Shown here: one piece after another, positions 16,938 to 25,312 of the stretch
How the letters are laid out: each line of letters begins with the position of its first letter
Numbering within the stretch: the stretch's first letter is position 1
Program-made: the position numbers and the translations under genes
Assembly: GCA_014803765.1 (NCBI GenBank)
Contig: JAAVBC010000012.1
Span: forward strand, 34,050-71,771
Reading direction: 5' to 3'
DNA from: Bacteroides sp.
GTDB taxonomy: Bacteria > Bacteroidota > Bacteroidia > Bacteroidales > Muribaculaceae
DNA length: 37,722 nt
Notes under the pieces: generated by a model
What the model was told of the DNA's origin: nothing
Database searches by the model: none
The model's input: only the letters and a program-made list of their open reading frames with translations

Positions 16938-18034
16938 TGAAAATAGGTATTTTAACTTTTCATTGTGCACATAATTATGGTGCCGTTTTGCAGGCTTATA
17001 GTTTGCAGGAATACCTTAAATCTTTAGGGCATGAAGTCTATCTAATAGATTATCGCCCTAATTATATTATAAAGACAAGAGACTATCTCCGATTCTCTCC
17101 GAAATTATTAATAACAAAAGATTATAAAAGTTTCCCCAATATTTTCGTTGGAGGAATAAAATTGGCGAAGAAGCGTAATCGACGTTGGAAAGGGTTTCAC
17201 GACTTCATCACAAAAGAATTAAATTTATATAAACCTGAAAGTAATTTTAAAGGGGAAGGATTTGATTTGTGTATAGTGGGTAGCGATCAGATTTGGAATA
17301 AAACTCTGACAGGTGGAAAATTTGAACCCTTATATTTTGGTAAAGATTTCGTCTGCCCGGTAGTCAGCTACGCAGCAAGTACAATAACTAAGGGGCTATC
17401 TTCTCAGGATAGGGTTGAATTAAAGGAGTTATTGTCAAACTTGACTGCAATTAGTGTCAGGGAAAACAACTTGCGGACTCAATTGCAAAATTTTTATAAT
17501 CAAAAAATTGACATCGTAGTTGATCCAACATTGCTCGTGGATGAGAGTATTTTCACGCGCTTCTCATCTAAAATGTACGATAGCATTTCTCGACCCTATC
17601 TTTTAGTCTATACTATTAAGGAATTTAATCCTCTTTATGAAAAGGCAAGAGAATTAGCGGCTAAAGAAAACCTTAGAGTAATTGAAATTTCCTCAACCTT
17701 TAACTTAAAGAGATATTCTCAAAAGCTTTATGATGTTTCAGTAGAGGAATTTATAGCTTTATTCAAGAATGCTAAATTTATTCTAACAAATTCATTTCAT
17801 GGCACAGCGTTCAGTCTAATCCTAAGAAAAGACTTCTACTCAGTTCGCCAAAATATCCCTCAAGATGAAAGAATTGAGAATGTCCTGACACAACTGAACC
17901 TATCCAATAGGTTTCTAAGTCCAGACCAAATTCATGACATACCACCTATTGACTATTCTGACTTCGACAAGCATTTATCTAAATTTAGAAATCATTCCCG
18001 CGAATACCTATTAAACACAATCTCCAAATTATAA
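16937..18034 (+). CDS. Polysaccharide pyruvyl transferase family protein
   Basis: This 365-residue cytoplasmic enzyme belongs to the PS_pyruv_trans family, which adds pyruvate ketals from phosphoenolpyruvate to sugar residues, giving acidic glycans. Visible motifs are the N-terminal MKIGILTFHCAHNYGAVLQA, GSDQIWNK from residue 115, VSYAAS near 133-138, and NSFHGTAFSL with the conserved His288. The length fits the family. Its closeness to the FrhB-like gene reproduces a recurrent pairing in capsule and exopolysaccharide loci. The acceptor sugar is unknown. It overlaps the wzx stop by 1 nt. Confidence 0.9.
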   Translation: MKIGILTFHCAHNYGAVLQAYSLQEYLKSLGHEVYLIDYRPNYIIKTRDYLRFSPKLLITKDYKSFPNIFVGGIKLAKKRNRRWKGFHDFITKELNLYKPESNFKGEGFDLCIVGSDQIWNKTLTGGKFEPLYFGKDFVCPVVSYAASTITKGLSSQDRVELKELLSNLTAISVRENNLRTQLQNFYNQKIDIVVDPTLLVDESIFTRFSSKMYDSISRPYLLVYTIKEFNPLYEKARELAAKENLRVIEISSTFNLKRYSQKLYDVSVEEFIALFKNAKFILTNSFHGTAFSLILRKDFYSVRQNIPQDERIENVLTQLNLSNRFLSPDQIHDIPPIDYSDFDKHLSKFRNHSREYLLNTISKL

Positions 18035-18038
18035 TTCT

Positions 18039-18770
18039 ATGCGTAGTCTTCATATCATAATGCCGATGGCAGGGGAAGGTAGTCGATTCCGTAATGCAGG
18101 ATGGACAACCCCAAAACCGCTTATCGAACTTAAAGGCAAACCTTTGTTCGTGCGTGCCATTGAGAGTGTCAAAGTGCCGGGAGCGCCGATGAAATATTCT
18201 TTCATCGTAAGACAGGAACATATTGATGAATACGGAGTGGATCAATCTATTCGGGAGATACTGCCGGAAGCAAAAATATATTCAGTATTGCAGACTACTC
18301 GTGGAGCTGTAGAGACCTGTCTGATGGCGGAAGAGAATATTGCAGATGATGATGCTGTCGTAGTGATGGATTGCGATCTGGAATTCCGCAGTGAGAAATA
18401 CCGCGATATTATAACTCAGGCTTTAAATACCCCGGGTGAAACGGCATCGGGAGGCGGACTCGTCAGTTTTGAGTCTGACCTTCCAAAATATAGTTATGCT
18501 GAGATTGGTGAGGATGGACTCGTAAAGCGAACTGCCGAAAAGGAAGTAATCTCCAATCATGCGCTTTGCGGAGCGTATTTCTTCGCATCCGGAAAGGAAT
18601 TCAAGCGGGTGGCTCATCAGCTATTGAATGCACCCGTTATGGAAAAACCGGAGTTTTACGTATCCCTGCTATATAATTATCTGCTTCGTGAGGGGGCACC
18701 TGTAAAGTTAGCTCCGATGGAGATGTATAGGTCGTATGGCACTCCGGAGGAATTGTCTGAATGGATGTAA
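18039..18770 (+). CDS. Sugar-phosphate-type nucleotidyltransferase (intact signature)
   Basis: This 243-residue NTP-transferase-fold protein probably makes a nucleotide-activated precursor. The nucleotide-binding signature is intact: MPMAGEGSRF from residue 8, then TTPKPLIELKGKPL. TTRGAVETCLMAEENI and the acidic metal motif VVMDCDLEF follow, then GAYFFASGKEF and YRSYGTPEEL at the end. The short size resembles LicC-like cytidylyltransferases and other small sugar-1-phosphate transferases more than full RmlA. It heads a four-gene group with a HAD phosphatase, an APH-fold kinase and a second, degenerate nucleotidyltransferase. The substrate cannot be read from the sequence. Confidence 0.82.
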   Translation: MRSLHIIMPMAGEGSRFRNAGWTTPKPLIELKGKPLFVRAIESVKVPGAPMKYSFIVRQEHIDEYGVDQSIREILPEAKIYSVLQTTRGAVETCLMAEENIADDDAVVVMDCDLEFRSEKYRDIITQALNTPGETASGGGLVSFESDLPKYSYAEIGEDGLVKRTAEKEVISNHALCGAYFFASGKEFKRVAHQLLNAPVMEKPEFYVSLLYNYLLREGAPVKLAPMEMYRSYGTPEELSEWM

Positions 18771-18812
18771 TTTAGGGCTTTGTAAGTAAGAGGCAGGTAA
18801 TAGGTTGGAGGC

Positions 18813-18833
18813 GGACGCACAAGCCGTGCGCCC
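18813..18833 (-). repeat. REP-like palindrome, copy 3 (inverted relative to copies 1 and 2)
   Basis: GGACGCACAAGCCGTGCGCCC forms an 8-bp stem with one A-C mismatch and a 5-nt loop. Read on the minus strand, the surrounding sequence (TGTATGGGCGCACGGCTTGTGCGTCCGCC) matches the block at 13385-13410. It lies in the 99-nt gap inside the capsule operon. Confidence 0.7.
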
Positions 18834-18855
18834 ATACATTTGAGGAACGAATTTT

Positions 18856-18863
18856 TATCTTTG
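18856..18863 (+). promoter_or_regulatory. Possible -7 element (TATCTTTG) before the HAD gene
   Basis: The octamer TATCTTTG, identical to the one at 4887, ends 6 nt before the ATG at 18870. No TTTG lies 20 nt upstream; the nearest is only 13 nt away. If used, it would give an almost leaderless transcript. Weak support. Confidence 0.3.
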
Positions 18864-18869
18864 TGAAGG

Positions 18870-19433
18870 ATGGAGATTGAATTGTTGATTACTGATTTCG
18901 ATGGGACGCTTGTCAATACGTTTGAGTCGAACTATCAGGCTTATCGTGAGGCGCTCGGTCTGCATGGTATTGAGCTGAGCAGGGAGAGATACCGGGAATG
19001 TTTCGGATTCCGCTTTGATCGGTTTATGGATGCCATGGGGATTCAGGATGCGGAACTCAGGAAAGAGATTCGCAATGAAAAGGCAAGACTCTATCCAACT
19101 TATTTCAATCACCTGAAAGTTAATACTGCGCTTATTGATTTCATCCGTGCGTTCCATCTTGGAGGCGGTAAGACAGCAATCGCATCGACCGCCCGTAAAG
19201 AGAATCTTATGAATGCACTGCGATACATCGGAGCAGTTGAGGATTTTGATCTGATTATTGCAGGTGAAGATGTAGAGAAAGGGAAACCTGATCCTGAAAT
19301 CTATCTCAAGTCCATCCAACATTTCAACGTATCCCCTGAGAAAGCATTGGTATTTGAGGATTCAGAGGTAGGGATTAAAGCCGCAGAGAAGGCAGGAATA
19401 AGATATATAAAAATCACCTCCTCATTTTTCTGA
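18870..19433 (+). CDS. HAD-superfamily phosphatase (beta-phosphoglucomutase-like)
   Basis: This 187-residue HAD hydrolase has motif I TDFDGTLV (Asp9 nucleophile, Asp11), an alpha-helical cap (about residues 17-80), motif II in IASTARKEN, a Lys-containing GKPDPEIY and motif IV VFEDSEVGIKAA. It would remove or shuttle a phosphate on a small metabolite. Position between a nucleotidyltransferase and a kinase-like protein suggests that it dephosphorylates an intermediate in the supply of an activated capsule building block. It starts after a 99-nt gap holding a REP-like palindrome. The family call is firm and the substrate unknown. Confidence 0.88.
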   Translation: MEIELLITDFDGTLVNTFESNYQAYREALGLHGIELSRERYRECFGFRFDRFMDAMGIQDAELRKEIRNEKARLYPTYFNHLKVNTALIDFIRAFHLGGGKTAIASTARKENLMNALRYIGAVEDFDLIIAGEDVEKGKPDPEIYLKSIQHFNVSPEKALVFEDSEVGIKAAEKAGIRYIKITSSFF

Positions 19434-19458
19434 GGGACAGAACCTAACGTTTGAAACG

Positions 19459-20325
19459 ATGAAGATTGAAGTAAAGGGTCATTCCGGATGTCAGATAGAT
19501 GTCGTAAGGGAGGGCAAAGACCTCTTTGTCTATAAGTCATCACGCGATCCGAAATATTTGAAGCGCCTTGTGCTCCAGGCAGAAAAACAGAAAGACGCCT
19601 CGTTGCCCCGGATGCAGCATATCCGCGTGCCGGAAGTGCATTCCATCGAAAGGACTCCGGAGTATGTCAGCGTAAAGATGGATTATGTCTACTCACGCAA
19701 CTTCGTGGAATATTTCGAACAGGCGGGATTTGAGCAGGTTGAGTATCTTATTGAGGCTCTTAAAAATTACATTGCATACGAGGTGGATAACTCACTGATG
19801 CAGGAGGTGGAGTTAAGTCTCATCTCGGATAAATTTGCAGATGTGAAGGAGAAGACCTTGGGGAATCCACACCTTAAAGGAGATAAGGAGATTGAGAGTA
19901 TCCTTGAAGAATCGGAGAAAGTGTTTGCCGCGATGAAGAAAATTGAAATTCCTGTCGGCACATGTCATGGAGACCTTACATTCTCCAACATTCTTTTCAA
20001 CGGCAACAACTACTTCCTGATTGATTTCCTTGATTCATTTATTGAATCTCCGCTGATGGATATCGTAAAACTACGTCAGGATACTGCATGGCATTGGAGT
20101 CCGCTGATGTATGTCAACGATTACGACGCTATCAGAATGAAGATAGCATTCGGAAGGATTGACAGGGAACTACATCGCCATTTCAGCGAGACCTACTCAT
20201 GGTATCGCGAATACTATCATCCTTTCCAGCTCATGAATTTTCTCCGCATCCTTCAGTACGCCCATGAGCCTAAAGTCATCGATTATCTCAAACAGTCGTT
20301 GAAAGAGCAGCTGAAAAATATTTAA
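19459..20325 (+). CDS. APH/choline-kinase-fold phosphotransferase
   Basis: This 288-residue protein has the catalytic signature of the aminoglycoside/choline kinase fold. The loop HGDLTFSN spans residues 170-177 (His170, Asp172, Asn177), followed by NNYFLIDFLDSF, where the Asp of IDFLD binds metal. An N-terminal VYKSSRDPKYLKRLVLQAEK could provide the ATP-binding Lys. In capsule loci such kinases phosphorylate sugars or small alcohols before a nucleotidyltransferase activates them, and both kinds of gene flank it. LicA-type choline kinase activity is one possibility; a sugar or polyol kinase is another. Antibiotic resistance is unlikely here. Confidence 0.8.
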   Translation: MKIEVKGHSGCQIDVVREGKDLFVYKSSRDPKYLKRLVLQAEKQKDASLPRMQHIRVPEVHSIERTPEYVSVKMDYVYSRNFVEYFEQAGFEQVEYLIEALKNYIAYEVDNSLMQEVELSLISDKFADVKEKTLGNPHLKGDKEIESILEESEKVFAAMKKIEIPVGTCHGDLTFSNILFNGNNYFLIDFLDSFIESPLMDIVKLRQDTAWHWSPLMYVNDYDAIRMKIAFGRIDRELHRHFSETYSWYREYYHPFQLMNFLRILQYAHEPKVIDYLKQSLKEQLKNI

Positions 20326-20359
20326 TCACCTCTCTCCCATTCTAAAATTTCACATTACG

Positions 20360-21049
20360 ATGGAAAAGGAAACCGCAACTCCGGAATTTTCTCTGATAGT
20401 ACCAGTGGCAGCTGACACCGCATTGTCAGAAAATCGGATTCCACGGGTATTCACTCCGGGTGACGACGGCACACTGCTTTGTATTAAGGCAATTACGGGG
20501 CTCAATCTTGATGTCTTCGATAATATATACTTCACTATTCTTCGGAAACATGCAGAACGGTATGATGTTGATTCACTTCTGCGCCTGCAGTTCGGCAGAC
20601 TCGGTTTGGAGAAAGCTAAAATAATTATCCTTGATGAACCTACCTCCTCCCAGGCTGAGACTGTTGCCCGGACAATTGAAAAAGCTGGAATAGACGGAGC
20701 AATTTTTATCAAGGATGCCGATGGATATTTTGAAGCAGAGGTCTATCCGGAAAATGGGGTCGCTGTCTATCCACTGGAACGTCTTGACCTTGTAGACCCC
20801 AAGAATAAAAGCTATGTTTCCGTGGATGATATGCAGCATATCACGAACATAATTGAGAAGCGCGTGGTGAGTCATCTCTTCAACGCCGGAGGATATTGCT
20901 TTGAGAATGCAGCCGAATTCTTGGACGTATTCAATCAGCTGAAAGATCACGCCAACCTCTACCTCAGCCATATCATCTACTATATGTTGTTGGAGAGAAA
21001 TCTTTTCCGACCGATTGAAATCAGTAACTATACAGATCTAAACTTATGA
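20360..21049 (+). CDS. Degenerate nucleotidyltransferase-fold protein
   Basis: This 229-residue protein follows the same outline as the enzyme at 18039: TSSQAETVARTIEKAG parallels its TRGAVETCLMAEE, IFIKDADGYFE parallels VVMDCDLEF, and IIEKRVVSHLFNAGGYCFEN parallels KEVISNHALCGAYFFASG. The nucleotide-binding start, however, is replaced: where GxGxRF...PKP should be there is ENRIPRVFTPGDDGTLL. It therefore probably folds like a nucleotidyltransferase but either binds a different ligand or acts as a partner or regulator of the intact enzyme. It overlaps the next gene by 4 nt. The fold is inferred from motifs only. Confidence 0.65.
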   Translation: MEKETATPEFSLIVPVAADTALSENRIPRVFTPGDDGTLLCIKAITGLNLDVFDNIYFTILRKHAERYDVDSLLRLQFGRLGLEKAKIIILDEPTSSQAETVARTIEKAGIDGAIFIKDADGYFEAEVYPENGVAVYPLERLDLVDPKNKSYVSVDDMQHITNIIEKRVVSHLFNAGGYCFENAAEFLDVFNQLKDHANLYLSHIIYYMLLERNLFRPIEISNYTDLNL

Positions 21050-22008
21050 TCCAATCTTCAGTTAAAATTCCTATAGATTTCGGAACTGATAAGTCTCAGA
21101 TACTACGAGGAATTGCAATAATCTTTATGATTATACTTCATAATGGTGAGAGCGGATTATTTAAAATTTGTGTACCTATCTTCACATTTCTTGTAGGTTA
21201 CGGATATTCATTTGCGAAAAAGAAAAATCTTAATCATGCAGCCAAACGTTCTTGGCATCTTCTGAGTCATTTTTGGCTAATTCTGTTGGGATTATTTCTT
21301 CCCGTAGCCATTTGGACAGGAGGATATAAGCCTACTTTATCTTTAATCCTTCCGGAATTATTCGGTCTTGATTCTCAACTAAATTGGTTTTCATGGTATG
21401 TCTATTTTTATATTTTTGCCATGATAATTATGATCCCCGCATCGAGTATCATAAATCGATTCAAGATTTGGGGTATTATATTTCTAATCGGGTTATGTTT
21501 TATTGGAAGCATTGGTATACATAGTATTAACGAATGGCCAAAAAATATTTGGCTTCAAGCGGCTTTTGATTGTTGTATAGTTTCTCCTCCAATGTTCACC
21601 GGGTATTATCTTGCAGAAAATAAAATAGCAAGCAAAATCCGCTTACCTCATAATTTTATTTCAATCCTGACTTTGCTTATTATTGCAATCGGAGCATTCA
21701 TGTTCAGAGGTAGTTTCAACTATGCTACACAACTTGATTTTATCACTGTTCCCATATTTTGCCTTGCGATAGTAGGGATTTTCAATATTATAAAAAATAG
21801 AGCTACTAATACTTTCTTTATATCGTTGGGAAAAGAATCAATGAATATGTGGTTCTTTCATGCAATTTTCTTTACAGCAGTGACGGCGTGTACATTCTAT
21901 CCCTTACTCTCATGGATAGAACCTAAAGGAATTCTCATTATTGCAATGATAGCCGTAAGCTACTTTGTCGGTAAAATCTTTACCGGTATTTACAAGATGT
22001 TGAAATGA
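21046..22008 (+). CDS. Membrane O-acyltransferase (acyltransferase family 3)
   Basis: This 320-residue polytopic protein has about ten hydrophobic segments. Near the N-terminus it has SQILRGIAIIFMIILHN, the region where family 3 acyltransferases carry the catalytic His of RxxA...H. IFTFLVGYGYSFAKKK follows, also usual for the family. Such enzymes acetylate sugars on lipid-linked units, using a cytoplasmic acyl donor, and so change capsule antigenicity. It overlaps both neighbours by 4 nt. A sequence-divergent member of the same broad family is encoded at 25313. Confidence 0.8.
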   Translation: MIQSSVKIPIDFGTDKSQILRGIAIIFMIILHNGESGLFKICVPIFTFLVGYGYSFAKKKNLNHAAKRSWHLLSHFWLILLGLFLPVAIWTGGYKPTLSLILPELFGLDSQLNWFSWYVYFYIFAMIIMIPASSIINRFKIWGIIFLIGLCFIGSIGIHSINEWPKNIWLQAAFDCCIVSPPMFTGYYLAENKIASKIRLPHNFISILTLLIIAIGAFMFRGSFNYATQLDFITVPIFCLAIVGIFNIIKNRATNTFFISLGKESMNMWFFHAIFFTAVTACTFYPLLSWIEPKGILIIAMIAVSYFVGKIFTGIYKMLK

Positions 22009-22952
22009 TGGTATCTATCCTAATCCCCGTCTACAACACAAGTAAATATCTCAAGGAATGTCTTGACTCCGTCACGAATCAGACCTATAAGGATCTACAA
22101 ATAGTAATCTGGAATGACGGATCAACCGACAACTCATTGGATATATGCCGACACTATGCGGAAAAGTATCCCAACGTTGAGTTATATTCCGAGAAAAATC
22201 AAGGAGTTGCATCAACACGCAATAACCTTCTATCCAAGGTAAAGGGAGAGTATGTGCTATTTGTGGATTCGGATGATTGGATCGAACCGGATATGGTAGA
22301 GTTCCTCGTAAAAGTAGCTCAACAGAACAGAGCTGATATAACTATATGCGAGAAATTCAACACTTTACATCTTCCACTAAGAGAGGAAAATTGGGATAAG
22401 AAAACTGCCATCCGTGAGTTTCTTGCCCACAAACGGATTAATGGTGCTTTATGGAATAAGTTGATTAAGACTGACCTGATTAAGGATAATCGTTTTGATC
22501 CTGCGGTTCATTATGGTGAAGATGCGGAATTTGTATGGCACCTCTTACAGGGCATATCAAAAATTACAATAACAAACAAGCCACTGTATCACTACCGTTC
22601 CAATCCTGAAAGTCTTAGTAGAGCTACCTGGACGCCGGAGAAAAAAGGATCAGGATTCAAGGTCTGGGAACAGATATGCAAGGATGTTGCAAAAGACTTC
22701 CCTGAATACCTAAGTTTGGCATATTCTCGCAATTCATTAGAGGCTATGTGGGCGCTTTATTTCGCTTCTCTCAGTGGATATAAGAAGGATGAGCATATCA
22801 TTAAGCGACAGAAATTGATTCGCAAACACTTGGCTGATCTTAAGAAATATCCTTTGGATGGAAAATCAAAAGTTTTGGTAGCGAGATTACTCAGTCATTG
22901 GTATGGAGCAGGGCGGATGTTCAGAATAGCAAGCAAACTTAGAGGGAGATAA
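22005..22952 (+). CDS. Glycosyltransferase family 2
   Basis: This 315-residue GT-A glycosyltransferase starts VSILIPVYNTSKYLKECLDS and continues with WNDGSTDNS. The DxD metal motif is in FVDSDDWIEP (Asp88, Asp90). VHYGEDAEFVWHLL later in the protein matches the usual catalytic ED region of this group. It would add one sugar of the repeat unit on the cytoplasmic side. It overlaps the acyltransferase gene by 4 nt and is followed after 1 nt by a GT4 gene. Donor and linkage are unknown. Confidence 0.93.
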   Translation: MMVSILIPVYNTSKYLKECLDSVTNQTYKDLQIVIWNDGSTDNSLDICRHYAEKYPNVELYSEKNQGVASTRNNLLSKVKGEYVLFVDSDDWIEPDMVEFLVKVAQQNRADITICEKFNTLHLPLREENWDKKTAIREFLAHKRINGALWNKLIKTDLIKDNRFDPAVHYGEDAEFVWHLLQGISKITITNKPLYHYRSNPESLSRATWTPEKKGSGFKVWEQICKDVAKDFPEYLSLAYSRNSLEAMWALYFASLSGYKKDEHIIKRQKLIRKHLADLKKYPLDGKSKVLVARLLSHWYGAGRMFRIASKLRGR

Positions 22953-22953
22953 G

Positions 22954-24084
22954 ATGAAAAAGAAACTCTGTATTTTGCAAAACGGACTTGCTCGCGGAGG
23001 AACGGATACATTTGTTGTGAATCTTTGTCGAGGACTGGATAAGGAGAAGTTTGACATAACAGTGGTCAACCCAAGTGACAAACCGGGGAGCGTAGTCAGA
23101 GAACCGGAGGTCATAGCTGCGGGAGCAAAAATTATACATACCACCCGTCTTTCAGGCATTAAGGGTCAAATAAATCATCTTCGACAGCTATATAAGATAC
23201 TTAAAACCGGGGAATACGACATATTCCAAACCAATATAGACCTCTTTAACGGACCAAATCTGTTAGTAGCGAAATTAGCCGGAGTCCCAATCCGTTGTTG
23301 CCATTCTCACAATGGTATGCAAAATAAGGAAACTATCAAGGGGAAAACACTCCCTGTCAGATTATATCAATCTGCAATGAGATGGATGTGTAAGAAATTT
23401 TCCAATCGTCAATGCGGCTGCTCAGAGATAGCGATGGACTTTCTTTATCCAAATATAGATTGGAGAGAATCCGAATATCCTACAATCATTAATAATGGAA
23501 TTGATCTGGACTTCTATCGAAAGAAGATAGATCGCACAGAAAAATTAACAGAGCTGAATTTGCCGACTGACAAAAAATATCTCCTTACTATCGGACATCT
23601 GATCGAACAAAAAAATCCAACTTTTATAGCTGAGATATTTTCAGCCTTGAGTAAGAAGCGGAATAATGTTGACCTGATATGGGTAGGTAATGGCAAACTT
23701 AAAGGAGAGGTTCTGAAAATATTGGAAAAAGGGGGAGTAACGAACAGAGTTCATTTTCTTGAGAATCGGACAGACCTAAATGAAATAATGCATTGTGCAG
23801 AGCTATTTATTTTTCCAAGCTTATTTGAAGGGTTAGGAATTGTTGCTATTGAGGCACAAGCGGCAGGACTTTCATGCTTATTAGCTGATACACTCCCTAT
23901 TGAGACTGATTGTGGAGGAGCGTTATACCTCCCTATAAATTCCGGAGAGACCGTCTGGGTAAACTATATTAATAATATTTTAGACGGCAAGATTCGGCTG
24001 TCTTCAGATGATTCCAAATTAGAAAAATTCTCAATTCAATATATGTCTGAGCAGATGACTCAGGTTTTCGAATATTCCAAATAA
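22954..24084 (+). CDS. Glycosyltransferase family 4 (EpsF-like)
   Basis: This 376-residue GT-B enzyme has the N-terminal acceptor domain with NGLARGGTDTFVVNL and CCHSHNGMQNKE, a pattern common in EpsF-type capsule transferases. The C-terminal donor domain contains LLTIGHLIEQKNPTF, LIWVGNGKLKGE and FPSLFEGLGIVAIEAQAAG, giving the E-x7-E motif. It probably extends the lipid-linked repeat unit. The gene lies 1 nt after the GT2 gene and shares 1 nt with the next. Confidence 0.92.
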   Translation: MKKKLCILQNGLARGGTDTFVVNLCRGLDKEKFDITVVNPSDKPGSVVREPEVIAAGAKIIHTTRLSGIKGQINHLRQLYKILKTGEYDIFQTNIDLFNGPNLLVAKLAGVPIRCCHSHNGMQNKETIKGKTLPVRLYQSAMRWMCKKFSNRQCGCSEIAMDFLYPNIDWRESEYPTIINNGIDLDFYRKKIDRTEKLTELNLPTDKKYLLTIGHLIEQKNPTFIAEIFSALSKKRNNVDLIWVGNGKLKGEVLKILEKGGVTNRVHFLENRTDLNEIMHCAELFIFPSLFEGLGIVAIEAQAAGLSCLLADTLPIETDCGGALYLPINSGETVWVNYINNILDGKIRLSSDDSKLEKFSIQYMSEQMTQVFEYSK

Positions 24085-25310
24085 TGAAACGAAGAATTGT
24101 ATTTGTAAATCTTCATGGCGACTGGATGTTGTTGAGAGTCGCAATGGTCTATATATTTAAATATTCCGCTGCTATAAAGCATGGATATTTGATGAAATAT
24201 CTTCTTGATAATCCTGATAAATTCGAGATATGCAATTATATTTCGGATGAGGGATTCACTCTGTACACAAACGGACCCAAGAAGCTTGTCAAAGCTTTGG
24301 GAAAACTTGGAGGAATTGAGAATCGAATTACCCTTCTAAAAAATGGCGTCAAACCCTCCACTATAAAAACTCTGACCCGACCTGATCAATTGAGGAAGGA
24401 TGATATAGTGATAATGTATAATGTAGCAGGTGGTCTGTCTTGTATGAATGGAGTGGATGTCTTCAAGGCTCTTAGTATGCTGCATTTTCATGGTCGAAAA
24501 GGTGAAAGTGAAGCTATTAATAAGGCGGGCATTAACTGCATCTTCAATGAGGTTAATCTTCAGGAATCATCAGAAATCTTCCGTAGATTCTATGACGTTA
24601 ATGTGCCCTGGATTGTACACCCCTTTGTTTTTGCTGAAAGATTTAAGAATACAAAGCCTTTTAAAGAACGAAAAAACAAATGCTTCTCTACCGGAACAAT
24701 TACTTATAAGACTCATCCGGAATTTCTGGAGGTCTATGGGGATCCGTGCGACCAGCCGGCTCGTAAATTTGTAAAGGATAATCCGGAATACTTCAAGGAC
24801 ACAGTGGATTGCTATAGTAGCGATTACCTTGAAGATGATCCCGGCAAGAAAATTTTGCCTTCTGATAATGCAGTTGTAAAACTCTATAAAAAGATCTACA
24901 ATCGTACGCATGTTGGCAAACAGAAGAAATACTTCTCCTTCAATATGGTCGAGAAGTTCAATGAATATAAAATGCATCTCTTAGGTGAAGAGATACTGGG
25001 AGTGCCGGGAATAGGATTTGTAGAGGGGATGGCATGCGGTAGCGCATATATCGGTCTTGATTCGCCGATGTATAGGGATTACGGCTTAATTCCCGGGGTT
25101 CACTACATAGCTTACGATGGAACAAAAGAGGGATTAAAAAAGACTGTAGAATACTGGCAACGTCCCGAAAATCAGGAAGAATTGGAAGCTATTGCCAAAC
25201 GCGGATGCGATTTTGTCAGAGAAAATTTCCGAGGCGAAAAGGTAGCGGAGAAGCTGATGAGAGATCTGATTGAACAGCATCAGAAGTGGGCATTAAACGA
25301 CAATAAGTAA
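24084..25310 (+). CDS. Putative GT-B-type glycosyltransferase, unusual family
   Basis: This 408-residue protein starts MKRRIVFVNLHGDWMLLRVA and does not match a standard GT4 outline in its first half. The last 130 residues look like a GT-B donor domain: GVPGIGFVEGMACGSAYIGL followed by YRDYGLIPGVHYIAYD and a long helix ending in a REN-F-x4-VA pattern, as in CgeB-type Glyco_trans_1_2 domains. The internal sequence SFNMVEKFNEYKMHLLGEE could be the acceptor-donor linker. Position between two transferase-type genes supports a role in glycan assembly. I do not recognise the exact family. Confidence 0.6.
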   Translation: MKRRIVFVNLHGDWMLLRVAMVYIFKYSAAIKHGYLMKYLLDNPDKFEICNYISDEGFTLYTNGPKKLVKALGKLGGIENRITLLKNGVKPSTIKTLTRPDQLRKDDIVIMYNVAGGLSCMNGVDVFKALSMLHFHGRKGESEAINKAGINCIFNEVNLQESSEIFRRFYDVNVPWIVHPFVFAERFKNTKPFKERKNKCFSTGTITYKTHPEFLEVYGDPCDQPARKFVKDNPEYFKDTVDCYSSDYLEDDPGKKILPSDNAVVKLYKKIYNRTHVGKQKKYFSFNMVEKFNEYKMHLLGEEILGVPGIGFVEGMACGSAYIGLDSPMYRDYGLIPGVHYIAYDGTKEGLKKTVEYWQRPENQEELEAIAKRGCDFVRENFRGEKVAEKLMRDLIEQHQKWALNDNK

Positions 25311-25312
25311 CG

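Noticed and set aside
18813..18833. Intrinsic terminator between the nucleotidyltransferase and HAD genes
   Set aside because: The stem has no following T-run and matches the dispersed REP-like palindromes.
19459..20325. Antibiotic resistance phosphotransferase
   Set aside because: It has the APH/choline kinase fold signature, but it lies among nucleotidyltransferase and phosphatase genes of a capsule operon, which makes a sugar or small-alcohol kinase more likely.
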